A DNA stretch of 64,000 nucleotides. Source: Ga0077555 sp963761475 (GTDB taxonomy: Bacteria > Pseudomonadota > Alphaproteobacteria > Rhizobiales > Hyphomicrobiaceae). Location of the stretch: contig CAVXGT010000032.1 of the NCBI GenBank assembly GCA_963761475.1, positions 55,030 to 119,029 of the forward strand, written 5' to 3'. The position numbers were made by a program, and so were the translations under genes. The notes under the pieces are model-generated. The model was not told where the DNA came from. It saw only the letters and a list, made by a program, of their open reading frames with translations, and searched no databases. Shown piece by piece: positions 44,058-53,553 of the stretch (positions are counted from its first letter, which is position 1; the number at the start of each line of letters is the position of its first letter).

Positions 44058-45233
44058 CTACGCGCTCTTGTCGCCTATGCCGGTGCCGTAGGTGGAGGGG
44101 CGTCCCTCGAAGCCGGATTTGGCGCGCTTGTTCAACCAATAGCGCAGCGGCGGCGGCACCATCTGGAAGTCGGGGTCGGCGCCGAGCTTTTGCGCGGCAT
44201 CCATCGGCCAGTGCGGATTGTACATGATCTCCCGCGCGATCGCGATCAGGTCGGCGCGGCCCGACTGCAGGATGGCCTCGGCCTGGTCGGCGTGCACGAT
44301 GTGGCCAACGGCCATGGTCTTGACGCCGGCCTCCTTGCGGATGCGCTCGGCATAAGGGACCTGATAGCCGTAGGTCTTGGCGCGGGCTGAATCCATCGGC
44401 GACAGACGGCCAAGCGTGCCGCCCGACGAGCAGTCGATGACATCGACACCCACTTTTTTCAACTCGGCCGACAGCCTGACGCTCTGGTCGAGGTCCCAGC
44501 CGGCATCGTCCTCGCAGGAGAGCCGCATGAATAGCGGCTTGTCGTCGGGCCAGACCGCGCGCACGGCTTCGGCAACCTCGATCGGGAAGCGCATGCGGTT
44601 CTTTTCGGAGCCGCCGTATTCGTCGCTGCGCTGGTTCGAGGCGGGCGACAGGAACTGGTGCAGCAGGTAGCCGTGGGCGGCGTGGATCTCGAGGATGTCG
44701 AAGCCACACTTGTCGGCGCGCTCGGCGGCGGCGGCCCACTTGCCGACCATGTCGGCGACCTCGTTGTGGCTGAGCGCGCGCGGCGTCGGCGAGCTATCGG
44801 ACGAAGGAATGGCCGAGGGGGCGATCAGCTCCCAGTCGTCCCACTCGTAGATTTCGGGCTCGCTGCCGGTCAGCGGCTTGCCGCCTTCCCAGGGACGGGT
44901 GAGGCGCGCCTTGCGACCGGAATGGCCGAGCTGGATGCCCGGCACCGCGCCATTGGCGCGGATGAAGTCCGAGACCCGTGTCATGCCGGGGATGTATTTG
45001 TCGTCCCACAGCGCGGTGTCGCCCACGGTGCCGCAGCCGCTGCGCGCGACCTTGGTCGACTCCACCATGACGAAGCCCGCGCCGCCCGCAGCATACTTGC
45101 CCGCATTCATCAGGTGCCAGTCCGTCACGAAACCCTTGTCGGCCGCGTACTGGTGCATGGGGGCGACCACAATGCGGTTCTTGAGCGTGACAGAACGCAG
45201 CTCGATGGGCGTGAACAGGAGAGGTTGAGTCAT
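44058..45233 (-). CDS. NADH:flavin oxidoreductase, Old Yellow Enzyme family
   Basis: This 391-residue FMN enzyme is of the YqjM/XenA-like branch of OYE. Typical blocks are NRIVVAPMHQYAADKGFVTD, IQLGHSGRKA, EIHAAHGYLLHQFLSPASN (the active-site H-A-A-H), RMRFPIEVAEAVRAVW, and MAVGHIVHADQAEAIL. It reduces alkenes conjugated to carbonyl or nitro groups. There is no FeS/C-terminal 2,4-dienoyl reductase extension. It is 62 bases downstream of the CinA-like gene on the same strand. Confidence 0.92.
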   Translation of the reverse strand: MTQPLLFTPIELRSVTLKNRIVVAPMHQYAADKGFVTDWHLMNAGKYAAGGAGFVMVESTKVARSGCGTVGDTALWDDKYIPGMTRVSDFIRANGAVPGIQLGHSGRKARLTRPWEGGKPLTGSEPEIYEWDDWELIAPSAIPSSDSSPTPRALSHNEVADMVGKWAAAAERADKCGFDILEIHAAHGYLLHQFLSPASNQRSDEYGGSEKNRMRFPIEVAEAVRAVWPDDKPLFMRLSCEDDAGWDLDQSVRLSAELKKVGVDVIDCSSGGTLGRLSPMDSARAKTYGYQVPYAERIRKEAGVKTMAVGHIVHADQAEAILQSGRADLIAIAREIMYNPHWPMDAAQKLGADPDFQMVPPPLRYWLNKRAKSGFEGRPSTYGTGIGDKSA

Positions 45234-45295
45234 GCCGGTATCCTTGCAGGTAATGATGATCTGACGGGTAGCAGTATGTTGCGATCGGGCACGGG

Positions 45296-46045
45296 CTAGA
45301 ACGGCACGCCCTTGGCGGTCAGCCGTGCCTTGAGGCTGGCTTCGGCAGCCTGCAGGCGCTCCGGTTCGGTCGAGCGCAGCACCAGTACGGTGCCGAACAC
45401 ACGAGCTTCCCGGTTGAACGGGTAGCTGCCCATCGAGACATCGGCGAATTCCTTTTGCGTCTCGCCCAGCAGCTCCGCGATCTCGCCCTCCCCGCGCAGC
45501 AACTCGATCTCCACCGACAGCATTTTCTTGCCCGTCTTGAGCCTTGGCGTGACGCTGTCGAGCATGACGTGCATGACCGAGGGTATGCCGGCCATGACGA
45601 CGACGTTTTCGAGCTTGAAGCCGGGCGCGATCGAGATGCGGTTTTCCACGATCTCGGCACCGTCGGGAATGCGCGCCATTCGCAAGCGGGCTTCCGTGGC
45701 CTCGATGCCCCGGCGCTGGAAATTCTCGATCAGCAGTTTCTTGATCTCGGGATGATGACCGATGCCGACGCCGAACGCCTTGGCGATCGAATCAGCCGTA
45801 ATGTCGTCGTGCGTCGGCCCGATACCGCCTGTCGTGAAGACATAGGTGTAGCGTGAGCGCAGTGCATTGACCGCATCGACGATCTCGCCTTCCAGGTCCG
45901 ACACCACCCTGACCTCCCTGAGGTCGATGCCAATGGCAGTCAAGTGATCGGCGATATAGCCGATATTCTTGTCCTTGGTTCGGCCCGACAGGATCTCGTC
46001 GCCGATCACGAGAATTGCAGCCGTCACGCGCTCCGCACGGTTCAT
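45296..46045 (-). CDS. Competence/damage-inducible protein A family (CinA N-terminal, molybdopterin-binding) protein
   Basis: This 249-residue protein consists of the MoaB/MogA-like domain found at the N terminus of CinA. It has LVIGDEILSGRTKDKNIGYI and the FTTGGIGPTHDDITADSIAK loop, which binds molybdopterin or nucleotide in the family. The C-terminal deamidase domain of full CinA is absent, as is common in Alphaproteobacteria. The ATG at 46045 is chosen with GAGGGA upstream; the frame is open for another 80 codons but without a conserved extension. Confidence 0.88.
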   Translation of the reverse strand: MNRAERVTAAILVIGDEILSGRTKDKNIGYIADHLTAIGIDLREVRVVSDLEGEIVDAVNALRSRYTYVFTTGGIGPTHDDITADSIAKAFGVGIGHHPEIKKLLIENFQRRGIEATEARLRMARIPDGAEIVENRISIAPGFKLENVVVMAGIPSVMHVMLDSVTPRLKTGKKMLSVEIELLRGEGEIAELLGETQKEFADVSMGSYPFNREARVFGTVLVLRSTEPERLQAAEASLKARLTAKGVPF

Positions 46046-46284
46046 GCGTTCCAGTCCCTCAGTGGCCGTTGGGTGAGGGGCTTCCGCCTGATCACCACCG
46101 GGCGCCATTAAAGCCCATCCGGGCTCGCCCCCTCTTTTCGGCCATTTGGGCGGTGAGCGCAATTGTCCGGACGTTGACACCCCCAAGAGCCCAATGGAAT
46201 AGTTCACGGCAGCGTTGCCGAGAAACGAAGGGCCTGGCTTCACTTCAACCGCTGCAGGCACGAGCGACGCGGGAGGAAACGACA

Positions 46285-47334
46285 ATGAAATCGTTGAAGC
46301 GTACAGGTGCAGCCGTGGCCGTAGCCATTGCTGTCGGAATGGTTGTCACGCCCTCGATGGCCCAGCAGAATATCCGCATGGCCACCAGCTGGTCGGGCGG
46401 CGTCCATCTTGAGTTGTTCGCCAAGGGCTTTGCCAAAGAGGTCGAGAAGCTGACCCAGGGCAAGGTCAAGTTCCAGGTGTTCCCGGCCGGCACCATCGGT
46501 TCGCCCCTGAAGGTCACCGAGACCGTGCAGAAGAAGATCGCGCCGGCAGGCCATCATTGGCCGGGCTATGACTGGGGCCTCGACAAGGCATCCGTCATCT
46601 TCGGCGGCTACGCAGGTTCCCCGGGTATCGAAGCCTACCTGCACTGGCTCTACGACGGTGGCGCCGCGGACCTTTGGGCGCAGTGGCGCTTGGAGAAATT
46701 CGGCGTCGTTGTCATGCCGTGCGGTTCGCATTCCGATGAAATGCACATGCACACCAACAAGCCTGTGCGCACCATTGCCGATCTCAAGGGCCTGAAATGG
46801 CGCACCGCCGGCGCTTCCGCCGAGATCGCCTCCGCGCTTGGCGCCTCGACCGTGATTCTGGCGGGCGGCGAAGTTTATCAGGCCCTGGAGCGTGGCGTGG
46901 TGGACGCGATCGAATGGGCGACGCCCTCGATCAACTATCCCCTCGGCTTCCACAAGATCGCCAAGTACATCATCCTGCCGGGTGTCCACCAGCCGGCGGC
47001 CTCTCAGGAGTGCACGTTCGACAAGGGGCTGTGGGACAAGTTCGATCCGCAGACGCAGTACCTGATCCGCACGGCCGCCCGCACGATCACGCTGAATAGC
47101 TGGATGAAGGTCAACTGGGACGATTCCGAAGCGCTCGGCAAATACAAGAAGGACGGCGTGCAGATCATTCGCGTCGACGACAGCTACCTCGAGGCTTGGA
47201 AGAAGGCCACCAAGGAGTGGGAAGACAAGTACATCGATAACGCCGGTCCCTGGTTCAAGAAGGCGCTCGAGCACAAGCGCGCGTTCGTTGAGCGTTGGGA
47301 CGGCGCCAAGGCCTACCGGATGGAACTGAGGTAA
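46285..47334 (+). CDS. TRAP transporter substrate-binding protein, DctP family
   Basis: This 349-residue periplasmic binding protein has a signal peptide (about 1-26, ending PSMAQ). It contains RMATSWSGG at the mature N terminus, FPAGTIGSPLKV, and GGEVYQALERGVVDAIEWAT, the substrate-carboxylate contact region. It hands a substrate, usually an organic acid, to the DctQM membrane pair encoded downstream. GGGAGG precedes the ATG at 46285. It is the first gene of the TRAP operon. Confidence 0.92.
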   Translation: MKSLKRTGAAVAVAIAVGMVVTPSMAQQNIRMATSWSGGVHLELFAKGFAKEVEKLTQGKVKFQVFPAGTIGSPLKVTETVQKKIAPAGHHWPGYDWGLDKASVIFGGYAGSPGIEAYLHWLYDGGAADLWAQWRLEKFGVVVMPCGSHSDEMHMHTNKPVRTIADLKGLKWRTAGASAEIASALGASTVILAGGEVYQALERGVVDAIEWATPSINYPLGFHKIAKYIILPGVHQPAASQECTFDKGLWDKFDPQTQYLIRTAARTITLNSWMKVNWDDSEALGKYKKDGVQIIRVDDSYLEAWKKATKEWEDKYIDNAGPWFKKALEHKRAFVERWDGAKAYRMELR

Positions 47335-47458
47335 TCTGGCCGTCCGGCCAATCATTGCGTCGACAAGTTGCGCGGCACCCTGGGCTTGGTCCCGGGGTGC
47401 CCAAATCGCGCCCGATGAGGTCGCGCCCATTGTGCTCACGACAAATGAGATCACACTC

Positions 47459-47995
47459 ATGAAAGCATTCGTCCGCGCCATCGACGCATTCAGCAGATTG
47501 TGTGGTGTGATCGCTGCGCTTCTGGTGGCGGCGCTCATCGTGCTCATGCTCTACGACGTCGTGGCGCGCTACGTGTTCGGCGCACCAACGCTCTGGGGCT
47601 ACGACGTCAACACCTTCCTGATGGGCGCTGCGTTCATCATGTCGGTCGGCTACGCCCTCTCGCTCGACAGCCACGTCCGTGTCGACCTGCTCTTTACGCC
47701 ATCGACCAAGGCCCGCCTCAACTGGGTTGATCTCATCGGCTTTGCACTTTTCATGCTCCCCGCCTCGGCGTGGATCACCTACGGCCTGTTCAACTACTTT
47801 CACGAAGCCTACCTCACCAATGAGCGATCAGGCACATCGGCTTGGAATCCGGTGCTCTGGCCGTTCCGTTTCATGCTGTTTCTGGGCTTCCTGGCGCTGA
47901 CGGTCCAGCTCCTGGCTGAGGTCATCAAGCGCTTCTATGCCGTCAGCGGCAATCCAATCGGCGGCGACGGTGACAACAGCCACACGAGCGTCTGA
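47459..47995 (+). CDS. TRAP transporter small permease, DctQ family
   Basis: This 178-residue protein has four membrane segments (about 12-35, 50-70, 90-115, 135-160) and the DctQ-type VARYVFGAPTLWGYDVN motif after the first. It pairs with the large permease to form the secondary transporter, driven by sodium or proton gradients. The ATG at 47459 is chosen over the upstream GTG at 47432. The gap to the DctP gene is 124 bases; the gap to DctM is 81. Confidence 0.9.
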   Translation: MKAFVRAIDAFSRLCGVIAALLVAALIVLMLYDVVARYVFGAPTLWGYDVNTFLMGAAFIMSVGYALSLDSHVRVDLLFTPSTKARLNWVDLIGFALFMLPASAWITYGLFNYFHEAYLTNERSGTSAWNPVLWPFRFMLFLGFLALTVQLLAEVIKRFYAVSGNPIGGDGDNSHTSV

Positions 47996-48076
47996 AGTCT
48001 GCCCTTCGCCCCATCCCGGTCCAACCTTCCCGGTGCAAATGTCACCAGGCCCTTTACCCGACTGTCAGGAGACTTC

Positions 48077-49390
48077 ATGTCCTCGCTGTGGATGTTCCCC
48101 TCCCTGATCGCCGGCATCCTGACGGGTTTCCCCGTCTCGTTCGTGATGCTGGTTCTCGCGGTGGCCTTTGGCTGGTGGACATTCGGTCCGATTGGCACGT
48201 TGCATCAGGCAGTGCTCAAGGTCGAGGAGGTCGCCACCTCGACAGTGCTGGCGGCGGTGCCCCTCTTTATCTTCATGGGGGCCATGTTCGAGGCATCCGG
48301 CATCGCCTCCCGCCTGTTTGACGCCATCCACATGTGGACCCGGCGCATTCCCGGCGGTCTCGCCATCGGCACGGTGATTATGTGCGTGATCTTCGCCGCC
48401 ACCAGCGGCATCGTCGGCGCCACCGAGACGGTGGTCGGTCTGCTGGCGATCCCCGCTATGATGCGCCACAATTATTCGAAGTCGCTCATCTGCGGCACCA
48501 TCTGCGCCGGCGGCTCGCTCGGCACCATCATCCCCCCATCGGTGCTCGCCGTCGTCATCGGCCCCGTCGCGGACGCCTCGGTGGGCTCCATCCTGATCGG
48601 CATGATCATCCCCGGATTGCTTCTGGCAACGGGCTACATCGTCTACATCTTCTTTCGCTGCGTCATTCGCCCCGAAGACGGCCCGCGCATCGCGGAGACC
48701 GAGCCCGCCCCGCCCCTTGGCGAGCGGATCGCCGTGACCATGAAAGTGCTGGTGCCACCTATTATCGTCATCATCTGCGTGTTGGGTTCGATGATGGCTG
48801 GCATTGCGACGCCGACAGAGGCCTCGGCCACCGGCGCACTCGGCACCGTGTTGCTGGCGGCAAGCTATGGCCGCCTGTCGTGGCCGGTCATCGTGAGCTC
48901 CACCATGCGCACGGTCCGCATCACCGCCATGATCCTGTTCATCGTGACCTGCGGCTCGATCTTTGCGGCGGTATTTGTCGGCTCGGGTGGACTGCAGGCG
49001 CTGACCGAGGTGATCGAGGCCGTAAATCTCGGTCGATGGGGGCTGTTCGCGATCGTCATGTTCATTGTCTTCCTGGCGGGCTTCATGCTCGACCCGCTGG
49101 TCATCATCCTGATGGTGGTGCCGATCGCCACGCCCCTGGTCGTCGCCGCGGGCTTCGACAAGGTCTGGTTCTGCGTCGTCTTCCTCGTCATGTTGCAGAC
49201 GGCCTACCTGACCCCGCCGATGGCGCCGTCGATCTTCTACTTGAGAGGCATCGCGCCACCGGAAATCACACTCAATCAGATGTATACGGGCATCTGGCCG
49301 TTCATCGGCATCCAGGTCATCGTGGTGACGTTGATCATTATTTATCCCGATCTCGTCACCTGGCTGCCGGCCAAGCTGACTGCCCGGTGA
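48077..49390 (+). CDS. TRAP transporter large permease, DctM family
   Basis: This 437-residue protein has about 12 membrane segments over its whole length. DctM features include PLFIFMGAMFEASGIA, GGSLGTIIPPSVLAVVIG, GIATPTEASATGALG and QTAYLTPPMAPSIFYLRG. With the two preceding genes it completes a full TRAP transporter. The downstream nitronate monooxygenase and amidohydrolase genes suggest the imported compound is their substrate, as inference. Confidence 0.93.
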   Translation: MSSLWMFPSLIAGILTGFPVSFVMLVLAVAFGWWTFGPIGTLHQAVLKVEEVATSTVLAAVPLFIFMGAMFEASGIASRLFDAIHMWTRRIPGGLAIGTVIMCVIFAATSGIVGATETVVGLLAIPAMMRHNYSKSLICGTICAGGSLGTIIPPSVLAVVIGPVADASVGSILIGMIIPGLLLATGYIVYIFFRCVIRPEDGPRIAETEPAPPLGERIAVTMKVLVPPIIVIICVLGSMMAGIATPTEASATGALGTVLLAASYGRLSWPVIVSSTMRTVRITAMILFIVTCGSIFAAVFVGSGGLQALTEVIEAVNLGRWGLFAIVMFIVFLAGFMLDPLVIILMVVPIATPLVVAAGFDKVWFCVVFLVMLQTAYLTPPMAPSIFYLRGIAPPEITLNQMYTGIWPFIGIQVIVVTLIIIYPDLVTWLPAKLTAR

Positions 49391-49475
49391 TGGCCTCTGC
49401 GGGCTCGGCCGTTGCCGCGCCCGCATTTCCGCTCCAAGATCGCAGCAGCGATCAATCCAATGGAGGCGGCAAATC

Positions 49476-50609
49476 ATGAACTCGGCGCTCTGCAAGCGGT
49501 TCGGAATAGAGTTCCCCCTCTTCGCCTTCACCCATTGTCGCGACGTCGTCGTCGAGGTGACCAACGCCGGCGGCTTCGGCGTGCTCGGAGCAGTCGCCCA
49601 CACGCCGGAAACGCTCGAGATCGATCTCGCCTGGATCGATGCCCGCATCAAGGGACCCTACGGCGTCGATCTTCTGATCCCCTCGCGCATGGAGGGCAAG
49701 GCTGGCGACCTCACCGCCGAGGATCTCGCGGCGCGCGTCCCCCCGAGCCACCGCCAGCATGTGGCGAGCCTGCTCGAGAAGCACGGCATCGACTCGTCTG
49801 ATCTTTGGACCTCGAACTGGGCCCATGACTACTCCGCCAACATGCGCGAGGACGGCGCCCAGAAGCTGCTCGACGTTGCGTTCGCGCATCCGATCAAGCT
49901 GTTTGTGAATGCCTTGGGCCCGCCGCCAAAATCGGTGGTGGAGCGGTGCCGGGCTCAGGGCATTGCCATCGGTGCGCTGACTGGCGCCCGCCAGCACGCG
50001 CTCAAGAACATCGAGGCAGGCGTGGAAATACTCGTCGTCTCCGGCACCGAGGCCGGCGGGCACTGTGGAGAGATCTCGACCATGGTCGTGGTGCCCGAAG
50101 TGCTCGACGCCATCAAGGATCACCCTGACGTGCAGGTGCTGGCGGCAGGCGGCATAGCCACGGGCCGCCAGATGGCCGCCGTGATGGCGATGGGGGCAGC
50201 GGGCGCGTGGACAGGCTCGGTCTGGCTCACCACTGCAGAGGCCGAGACCATTCCAACCGTCAAGGCCAAGATGCTGGCCGCGACCTCGCGCGACACCGTG
50301 CGATCACGCAGCCGTACCGGCAAGCCAACGCGCCAGCTCAAGTCGCCCTGGACCGAGGCCTGGTCGGCGCCCGGCATGCCCGAGCCCCTGGAAATGCCGT
50401 TGCAGGGCCTGATCAGCCGGCCGGCGCTGGCCAAGGTCGACAAGCTCGCGGAATCCGGCCACGCCGGCGCCAAGGAGCTCGCCACCTATTACGTGGGCCA
50501 GGCCGTCGGCCTGATGAGCCATGAGCTCAGGGCCCGCGACGTCGTCTACGAGTTCAAACGTGATTTCGCCGAGGCCGTCGAGCGGCTTTCGGCAACTGTG
50601 GAGGACTGA
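49476..50609 (+). CDS. Nitronate monooxygenase family protein
   Basis: This 377-residue FMN-dependent TIM-barrel enzyme is of the 2-nitropropane dioxygenase / nitronate monooxygenase family. The FMN phosphate-binding region AAGGIATGRQMAAVMAMGA and VSGTEAGGHCGE (with the usual active-site histidine) are present. Members oxidise nitronates or act as NADH:quinone reductases, and the two are not separable here. GGAGG lies upstream of the ATG at 49476. It is 85 bases after DctM. Confidence 0.88.
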   Translation: MNSALCKRFGIEFPLFAFTHCRDVVVEVTNAGGFGVLGAVAHTPETLEIDLAWIDARIKGPYGVDLLIPSRMEGKAGDLTAEDLAARVPPSHRQHVASLLEKHGIDSSDLWTSNWAHDYSANMREDGAQKLLDVAFAHPIKLFVNALGPPPKSVVERCRAQGIAIGALTGARQHALKNIEAGVEILVVSGTEAGGHCGEISTMVVVPEVLDAIKDHPDVQVLAAGGIATGRQMAAVMAMGAAGAWTGSVWLTTAEAETIPTVKAKMLAATSRDTVRSRSRTGKPTRQLKSPWTEAWSAPGMPEPLEMPLQGLISRPALAKVDKLAESGHAGAKELATYYVGQAVGLMSHELRARDVVYEFKRDFAEAVERLSATVED

Positions 50610-50613
50610 TGTC

Positions 50614-52347
50614 ATGGCAGACCAGCATTCTCTCGTCATTCGCGGCGGCACGGTAATCGACGGCACAGGCCGAGAAGGCATCGAGGCAGACGTCGCGATC
50701 GACAATGGCCGCATCACCGAGGTGGGCAAGGTCGCAGGCAAAGGTGCCGAGGAAATCGACGCCAAGGGCCGCATCGTCACCCCCGGTTTCGTCGATCTGC
50801 ACACCCACTACGATGCGCAAGTCACATGGTCGAGCCAGATCACGCCGTCGTCGTGGAACGGGGTCACGACCGCGGTGATCGGCAACTGCGGTGTCGGCTT
50901 CGCGCCCTGCGAGCCACACCAGCGCGACATGCTGGTCAAGCTGATGGAAGGCGTCGAGGACATTCCCGAGGTCGTGCTGACCGAAGGCCTGCCCTGGAAC
51001 TGGCAGTCTTTCGAGGACTACCTGGGCGCGCTCGACGCCCGCCCCTTCGACCTCGACGTCGTCACCCAGGTGCCGCACGCCGCCTTGCGCGTCTTTGTCA
51101 TGGGCGAACGAGGCGCCAACCGCGAGCCGGCGACAGCCGAGGATCGGGCCCGCATGGCGACCCTCGCCGCCGCTGGCGTGAAGGCCGGCGCGCTGGGCTT
51201 TTCCACCTCGCGCACACTCAATCACAAGACCAAGGCCGGTATCCCGATTCCGACGTTGAAAGCAGACGAGGCCGAGCTCACCGAGATTGCCGTGGCGCTC
51301 GGCAGGCTCGGGACGGGGTGGCTGCAGGTGATCTCGGACTTCGACGAGCCCGACGAGGAGATGGCTCTGCTGCGCCGCCTGGTCGAGCGATCCGGCCGGC
51401 CGATGTCCATCACCATTCTCCAGCGCGACAACCGGCCTGAGGAGTGGCGCCACCTGATGGGCCAGATCTCGGCGGCCAATCGGGCCGGCCATCGCATGTT
51501 GGGCCAGGTCCTCACCCGCCCCACGGGTATCATGCTGGGCTTCGAGATATCGCAGAACCCATTCATCGGTCGCCCGAGCTGGAATGAGATCGAGGATCTT
51601 CCCTTTGCCGCCAGGATGCAGCGTCTCGTGCAGCCGGACTTCCGCGCGCGCCTGATTTCCGAGGCGATCGAGGACGCCACGCTGATGCGTCGCCTCACCC
51701 GCTGGGATCGCATCTTCCCGCTCGGTGACCCGCCCGACTACGAGCCCAAGGCCGAGAATTCTGTCGCAGCGCAAGCCGCCCGCGAGGGACGCGAGCCGGC
51801 CGAGGTGGCCTACGACATGCTGCTCGAGAAGGGTGGCAAGGCGATCCTCTATCGCCCGCTCTCCAACTACACCTACGGCACGCTGGATACCGTGCACGAC
51901 ATGATGTGCCACGACAGCTCGCTGATCGGCCTCGGCGACGGTGGCGCCCACGTCGGCATTCTCTCGGACGCCAGCGCCATCACGTACATGCTGACGCATT
52001 GGACCCGCGATCGCACGCGCGGGCCGAAGCTGCCGCTGGCCTGGGCCATCAAACGGCTCACCAGCGACAACGCCAACGCCATCGGTTTGGGCGATCGCGG
52101 CGTCATACGCAAAGGCGCCAAGGCGGACATCAACGTCATCGACTATGGCCGCCTGAAGCTGCACGCGCCCGAGGTCGTCTACGATCTGCCGAGCGGCGGC
52201 CGCCGCCTCATCCAACACATCGACGGCTACGAGGCGACGGTTCTCTCGGGTGAGATCGTCAATCGTGAGGGCAAGGCCACGGGCAAGTTGCCAGGCCGCC
52301 TCGTGCGCGGCGCCCGCCCGGCCACGGCGAAACAGGCGGCGGAATAA
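50614..52347 (+). CDS. Amidohydrolase family protein, N-acyl-D-amino-acid deacylase-like
   Basis: This 577-residue metal-dependent amidohydrolase has the beta-sandwich N terminus (LVIRGGTVIDGTGREG) and the H63-x-H65 metal motif in VTPGFVDLHTHYDAQ, followed by VTTAVIGNCGVGFAP and IGLGDGGAHVGIL with later metal/catalytic residues. This is the D-aminoacylase subgroup, which removes acyl groups from N-acyl-D-amino acids. The ATG at 50614 is five bases after the preceding stop, with GGAGG just upstream, so it is coupled to the nitronate monooxygenase gene. Confidence 0.9.
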   Translation: MADQHSLVIRGGTVIDGTGREGIEADVAIDNGRITEVGKVAGKGAEEIDAKGRIVTPGFVDLHTHYDAQVTWSSQITPSSWNGVTTAVIGNCGVGFAPCEPHQRDMLVKLMEGVEDIPEVVLTEGLPWNWQSFEDYLGALDARPFDLDVVTQVPHAALRVFVMGERGANREPATAEDRARMATLAAAGVKAGALGFSTSRTLNHKTKAGIPIPTLKADEAELTEIAVALGRLGTGWLQVISDFDEPDEEMALLRRLVERSGRPMSITILQRDNRPEEWRHLMGQISAANRAGHRMLGQVLTRPTGIMLGFEISQNPFIGRPSWNEIEDLPFAARMQRLVQPDFRARLISEAIEDATLMRRLTRWDRIFPLGDPPDYEPKAENSVAAQAAREGREPAEVAYDMLLEKGGKAILYRPLSNYTYGTLDTVHDMMCHDSSLIGLGDGGAHVGILSDASAITYMLTHWTRDRTRGPKLPLAWAIKRLTSDNANAIGLGDRGVIRKGAKADINVIDYGRLKLHAPEVVYDLPSGGRRLIQHIDGYEATVLSGEIVNREGKATGKLPGRLVRGARPATAKQAAE

Positions 52348-52421
52348 TCTTCGCCCCGATGCACGGCCTGCCAGGATCGCGCCCTAGCAGGCCTGCCGGG
52401 CGTCGGTCCCGCGCCGGGCGG

Positions 52422-53360
52422 CTACGCGTCGAGTTTGGCCTTGATGAATTGAGTCATGGCCCGGAACGCCTTGCCGCTGTCCGGTCCGGCGACGCGGCGG
52501 CGGACGAAGCCATGGATCATGTTGTGGGCGCGATAGAACCCGGTCTCGACACCGGCCGCGATCAGCTTGGCGGCATAGGTCACGCCGTCGTCGATCAGCG
52601 GATCGTACTCGGCCACCAGAATGTAGGCGGGCGGCAGGCCGGCGAAATCGCGCGCCACCAGCGGCGTCGCCAGCGGATCGTCTGATCGCCCAGCCATGTC
52701 CTCGCCAAGGTAGGCCTTCCAGTAGCTCCGCATGTTCGAAGTCGTCAGCCCTGGCGCCTCGCCGTTGCGCTGGTATCCGTCGTAGTCGAGGCGGTCCGTG
52801 AGACAGGGATAGATCAGTCCCTGGCAACGCAGGCGCGGCCCGCTGCTGTCGCGTGCCCACAACGCCGCCGCCGCAGCCAGGTTGCCCCCGGCGCTGTCGC
52901 CCACCACGGCAAGTCGAGAGGCGTCGACGCCGTAGGCTCCGGCATTGGCATGCACGTCGTTGAGAACGTCGAGGCAGTCGTGCAGCGCCGTCGGATACTT
53001 GTGCTCGGGCGCCAGCCGGTAGTCGACGCTGACAACTACGGCCCCGGTTTCGTCGGCCAGGCCCCAGCCGTTGGTGTCGCTGCTCTCGCAATCGCCTTTG
53101 ACGAATCCGCCGCCGTGAAAATAGACGATTGCCGCCTTATCGCCGGCCACCGCCGGCGTATAGACGCGGATGGGGATGCCATGACCGTCGCGCGCGCGAA
53201 CCGTTCGGTCTTCGATGGCCATGTCGGCAGGCGGTGGCTCGGCATTGGCCTTGGCATAGGCTGACCAGTTGCGGCGCTCTTCGGCGAGATCCTTTGCGGG
53301 CGGCAGCTTCGCCCGGGCCGCGATCAAGGGCGCCATCTCCGGATGCAGTTCGAAAGCCAT
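52422..53360 (-). CDS. Alpha/beta hydrolase, hormone-sensitive-lipase type
   Basis: This 312-residue cytosolic esterase of the HSL family (family IV) has the oxyanion motif HGGGF at 82-86, the nucleophile in GDSAG at 154-158 (Ser156), the acid in EYDPLIDDG, and the histidine in NMIHGF. The substrate range is typically short-chain esters. It converges with the amidohydrolase gene and is divergent from the molybdopterin gene. The ATG at 53360 gives the family N terminus. Confidence 0.92.
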   Translation of the reverse strand: MAFELHPEMAPLIAARAKLPPAKDLAEERRNWSAYAKANAEPPPADMAIEDRTVRARDGHGIPIRVYTPAVAGDKAAIVYFHGGGFVKGDCESSDTNGWGLADETGAVVVSVDYRLAPEHKYPTALHDCLDVLNDVHANAGAYGVDASRLAVVGDSAGGNLAAAAALWARDSSGPRLRCQGLIYPCLTDRLDYDGYQRNGEAPGLTTSNMRSYWKAYLGEDMAGRSDDPLATPLVARDFAGLPPAYILVAEYDPLIDDGVTYAAKLIAAGVETGFYRAHNMIHGFVRRRVAGPDSGKAFRAMTQFIKAKLDA

Positions 53361-53553
53361 GTCCCGTCTCCTTGCCAGTTGCCACGCATCGCCGGGAATG
53401 ACAGCTCCGGCAGGCCGGCGGTCCACGCCGCCGCCCCTCCCGAGCTTCCAGGCGTCGCAGCAAGCAAAGCGGAAACTGCCGAACTGGGCAATGCTTCGCG
53501 CCGCCTGTATGATGCCCACTCATCAGGCCCCGGCCCGTGCCAAGGAGACGGTC

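Noticed and set aside
48065..49651. 528-codon minus-strand frame opposite DctM
   Set aside because: His/Asp-rich translation is an artefact of the antisense of hydrophobic GC-rich codons; DctM is clear on the other strand.
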